Origin: an uncultured Christensenellaceae bacterium | GTDB lineage: Bacteria; Bacillota; Clostridia; Christensenellales; UBA3700 | Length of the DNA: 15,936 nt | Assembly (NCBI GenBank): GCA_910587685.1 | Contig: CAJUMY010000019.1 | Coordinates: forward strand, 1-15,936 | Direction of reading: 5' to 3' | Shown: positions 13,453 to 15,936 of the stretch, piece after piece | Layout: every line of letters starts with the position of its first letter | How positions within the stretch are numbered: position 1 is the stretch's first letter | Translations under genes and position numbers: made by a program | The notes under the pieces: generated by a model | Database searches by the model: none | Seen by the model: only the letters and a program-made list of their open reading frames with translations | What the model was told of the DNA's origin: nothing

Positions 13453-15840
13453 ATGATAGATAGGATAAATCTCAATTACGATTGGAAATACAGCGATAAC
13501 TTTAGCGAGAGCTATCTCAAGAGAGAGTGCGACGAGGAGCATTTCGATACGGTAAATATTCCTCATACAAATAAGGAACTGCCCTATAACAACTTTGACG
13601 AAGGACTGTATCAGTTTGTCAGCGCGTACAGGAAACATTTCACCGTTGACGAGAAGTATAAAGGCAAAAGGCTCGTACTGGAGTTTGAAGCGGCGGCGAA
13701 TTACGCCGAAGTGTACGTCAACGGCGTATACGCCTTTTCGCATAAAGGCGGATATACTGCGTTCAGAGGGGATATCACTGACCTTGTGGAATACGGCGAA
13801 GATAACGTCGTGGCGGTTAAACTAGATTCGACGGAGCGAAGCGAAATACCGCCGTTCGGCAACGTAATAGATTATCTTACGTACGGAGGAATATATAGAG
13901 AAGTATATATATACGTAAGAGACGAAGTTTATGCCGAAGAGTTTTTGGTGCAGCCTTTCGACGTTATGACGGGAGAAGCGAAACTCGATATCAAAATGAA
14001 TTTCAATAAGCCGTCGTCGACACGCGTCGAGTTCGCTCTCAAGGACGCAAGCGGCGAAGAAGTGACGTCTTTCCACACTCACACCGTCGAGTCTAAGAAC
14101 GTAAGTATCGTCGAAGACGTCGGCAAGATAGAACTATGGGATACCGAATCTCCCGTGCTGTACACTCTCGAGGCGCGTTACGGCGAAGAGATTTTGTTGG
14201 TCAAGATAGGATTTAGGGAAGCGGTGTTCAGGAGCGACGGATTCTATCTCAACGGCAGACTTACCAAAATAGTAGGTCTCAACAGGCATCAGTCTTATCC
14301 GTACGTCGGGTACGCTATGCCGAAGTCCGCGCAGACTGCCGACGCCGATTTTTTGAAGTACAATTTGGGCGTCAATCTTGCAAGAACTTCGCACTATCCT
14401 AATTCGAAGCACTTCCTTGACAGATGCGACGAGATAGGACTTATGGTGTTTACGGAAATTCCGGGATGGCAGTACGTCGGTAAAGACGAAGAGTGGAGAG
14501 AGATAACTCTGCAACACGTAAGAGAGATGATAATAGAGGACTTCAACCATCCGTCGATAGTGCTTTGGGGCGTCAGGATCAATGAGTCGGGCGACGATAA
14601 CGAGCTCTATACCGCGACGAACGCTTTGGCTCACGAACTCGACAAGAGGAGACAGACCGGCGGCGTGCGTTGCATACCGAGAAGCAAACTGCTCGAAGAC
14701 GTATATACTTATAACGATTTCATACTCGGGGATAACCGTCCTCTTCTTCCTAAGTTCATAGTGTGCAAGAGCGCACCGTATCTCATAACGGAACATAACG
14801 GTCATATGTTCCCGACAAAGACGTTCGACAATGAAAAGAAGAGACAGGAACACGCTTTGAGACACGCGAAAGTAATAAACGCGATGTTGGGAGCTAAAGG
14901 CACGAGCGGGGCTATCGGTTGGTGTATGTCCGATTATAACACGCATAAAGATTTCGGCTCGGGCGACAAGATATGTTATCACGGCGTATCGGATATGTTC
15001 AGAGTGGAAAAATTGGCGGCTTATATATATAAGTCTCAACAGGACAAATATCCCGTGCTCGAGATAACTTCGAATATGGAGATAGGCGACAACAACGGCG
15101 GAATGGTCGGGAACGTATATATACTCACTAACTGCGACGAGGTGAGAATGTACAAAAACGGAGTACATATAAATACGTTTGACATCAAAGAGCTCAAAAA
15201 ACAGAGTAAGGAATTCCGCAATATGAAGCATCCGCCGATATTACTGTACGACGTTATAGGCAATCAGATAGTCAATAATACGAATATGAAGGGGCGTTCT
15301 GCCGAGAATATGAAGACGGCGCTTTTGGGTATCAAGAAGTACGGAGTCGTTGGCGGTATATTCCATCATCCTTTCAAGATACTCGGCAATATGGCGAAGT
15401 ACAAACTAAGCGTCGACGATATCACTACTATGTTCGGCACGTTCGTAACTAACTGGGGCGGAAAGCAGGTAACGTATAAGTTCGAGGGATATAAGGACGG
15501 CGAAATAGTGTGCGAAGTAGAAAAAGGGTCGGTCAGCAAGGCGTCGCTCTTTGCAAAAGCAGACAGCGTAAAACTTGTAGAAAAAGACACCTATGACGTT
15601 ACGAGAGTCGTTATCAAGGCTGTTTCGGAATACGGCAACGCGCTTCCTTATTCAAACGACGTCGTTACGCTCGAGGCGAAGGGCGTTGAAATAATAGGAC
15701 CTAAAACGTTCTCGCTTATCGGCGGACAAAGAGCGGTATGGGTCAAGACGAACGGGAAGAAGGGCAAAGCGTCGCTTACGATAAAGTCCGATATAGGTAA
15801 CGAAACGATAGAATTCGAAGTAGATAAAGTAAAAGTTTAA
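13453..15840 (+). CDS. GH2 beta-galactosidase-type glycosidase (cytoplasmic)
   Basis: With the ATG at 13453 the product has 795 residues. ATG 13441 is four codons upstream in frame, but GGAG at 13443-13446 lies 6 bases before 13453 and nothing comparable precedes 13441, so the later start is preferred. The order is a jelly-roll sugar-binding domain (1 to about 170), an immunoglobulin-like domain (about 175-265), a TIM barrel (about 270-560) and C-terminal beta domains. The acid/base is E378 in RINESG and the nucleophile E447 in LITEHNG, as expected for retaining GH2 enzymes. NRHQSYPYVG and SHYPNS are further family motifs. Beta-galactosidase is most likely from overall pattern; beta-glucuronidase lacks support because the NxK signature is not evident. 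There is no signal peptide. It is probably co-transcribed with the symporter upstream. Confidence 0.9.
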   Translation: MIDRINLNYDWKYSDNFSESYLKRECDEEHFDTVNIPHTNKELPYNNFDEGLYQFVSAYRKHFTVDEKYKGKRLVLEFEAAANYAEVYVNGVYAFSHKGGYTAFRGDITDLVEYGEDNVVAVKLDSTERSEIPPFGNVIDYLTYGGIYREVYIYVRDEVYAEEFLVQPFDVMTGEAKLDIKMNFNKPSSTRVEFALKDASGEEVTSFHTHTVESKNVSIVEDVGKIELWDTESPVLYTLEARYGEEILLVKIGFREAVFRSDGFYLNGRLTKIVGLNRHQSYPYVGYAMPKSAQTADADFLKYNLGVNLARTSHYPNSKHFLDRCDEIGLMVFTEIPGWQYVGKDEEWREITLQHVREMIIEDFNHPSIVLWGVRINESGDDNELYTATNALAHELDKRRQTGGVRCIPRSKLLEDVYTYNDFILGDNRPLLPKFIVCKSAPYLITEHNGHMFPTKTFDNEKKRQEHALRHAKVINAMLGAKGTSGAIGWCMSDYNTHKDFGSGDKICYHGVSDMFRVEKLAAYIYKSQQDKYPVLEITSNMEIGDNNGGMVGNVYILTNCDEVRMYKNGVHINTFDIKELKKQSKEFRNMKHPPILLYDVIGNQIVNNTNMKGRSAENMKTALLGIKKYGVVGGIFHHPFKILGNMAKYKLSVDDITTMFGTFVTNWGGKQVTYKFEGYKDGEIVCEVEKGSVSKASLFAKADSVKLVEKDTYDVTRVVIKAVSEYGNALPYSNDVVTLEAKGVEIIGPKTFSLIGGQRAVWVKTNGKKGKASLTIKSDIGNETIEFEVDKVKV

Positions 15841-15872
15841 TAAATAATTTTTTGAAAAAAGCCGTATCTAAA

Positions 15873-15936
15873 TGAAATGCGCCCCAAAAGTTGGACACAA
15901 CTAGAGGAGGTGCATTTTTAATGGAAAAAAGCAAAA
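15873..15936 (+). mobile_element. Left end of an IS3-family-like insertion sequence (cut by window edge)
   Basis: GCCCCAAAAGTTGGACA (from 15881) matches the conserved terminal inverted repeat of IS3-family elements of the IS150-like type. The exact first base is uncertain: TG dinucleotides suitable as termini are at 15873 and 15878. The element starts about 33-38 bases after the GH2 stop codon and leaves that gene intact. AAATGCGCC (15875-15883) can pair with GGTGCATTT (15909-15917; one G-T pair), a structure that would cover the last two bases of the ribosome binding site AGAGGAGG (15903-15910). Confidence 0.75.
15921..15936 (+). CDS. Start of IS transposase gene (OrfA-like), truncated by window end
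   Basis: An ATG at 15921 is preceded by AGAGGAGG (15903-15910) with 10 bases of spacing. It begins MEKSK, a lysine-rich start common for IS3-type OrfA proteins. Only five full codons are visible, so the identification rests on its position just inside the IS terminal repeat. Confidence 0.6.

Noticed and set aside
14134..15231. 365-codon open frame on the minus strand opposite the GH2 gene
   Set aside because: It is a shadow of the GH2 coding frame: no family motifs, unlikely residue composition, no ribosome binding site, and the plus-strand protein has full catalytic motifs.
1..15936. CRISPR arrays, tRNA or rRNA genes, toxin-antitoxin or defence genes
   Set aside because: I saw no regularly spaced repeats, no cloverleaf-like sequence and no defence-type protein motifs in any frame.

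Overview
The window looks like a chromosomal piece of an uncultured gut-type Bacillota (class Clostridia). This is inferred from the strong GGAGG-type ribosome binding sites, the moderate GC content with heavy ATA/AGA codon use, the dense co-oriented genes with ATGA overlaps, a GPH-family sugar symporter, LuxS, and unsecreted glycoside hydrolases. No taxonomic marker gene is present, so the assignment is only a guess.

Layout from left to right: (1) the 3' part of a metallophosphoesterase fused to a PQQ-type beta-propeller (1-1712). (2) A leftward gene for a small XRE-type repressor (1953-2180), with a terminator on its 3' side and a promoter wrapped in an inverted repeat on its 5' side. (3) A 756-base gene-free stretch with a perfect 19-bp hairpin and several weaker inverted repeats. 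(4) A beta-helix GH110-like alpha-galactosidase overlapped by a RhaB-type sugar kinase (2937-6046). (5) A housekeeping-like cassette: a zinc-ribbon membrane protein, a low-molecular-weight phosphotyrosine phosphatase, a terminator, luxS and a Nim/PPOX-type flavoprotein (6156-8045). (6) A second glycan block: a GH29 alpha-L-fucosidase with a coupled small protein resembling the tail of GH29 enzymes, a GH20 beta-N-acetylhexosaminidase, a GPH symporter and a GH2 beta-galactosidase (8111-15840). (7) The left end of an IS3-type insertion sequence with the first codons of its transposase gene (from about 15873).

Taken together, the four hydrolases (alpha-galactosidase, alpha-fucosidase, beta-galactosidase, beta-N-acetylhexosaminidase) are the set of exo-activities needed to dismantle a blood-group-B-like or related host glycan from its non-reducing end. 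None has a visible signal peptide, and a single cation-coupled symporter is encoded among them. The inferred scheme is import of short oligosaccharides followed by complete cytoplasmic breakdown, with the kinase handling a deoxy-sugar product. A shared 9-bp word, CGTTTTACG, lies upstream of three of the glycan genes (GH110, GH29, symporter) and suggests a common regulator that is not encoded here, unless it is the XRE protein.

Most individual families are familiar. The less ordinary items are the all-cytoplasmic blood-group-type enzyme set, the free-standing GH29-tail-like protein, the shared operator candidate, the autoregulation-like promoter of the XRE gene, the 19-bp hairpin, and a structure at the IS end that would mask its ribosome binding site.
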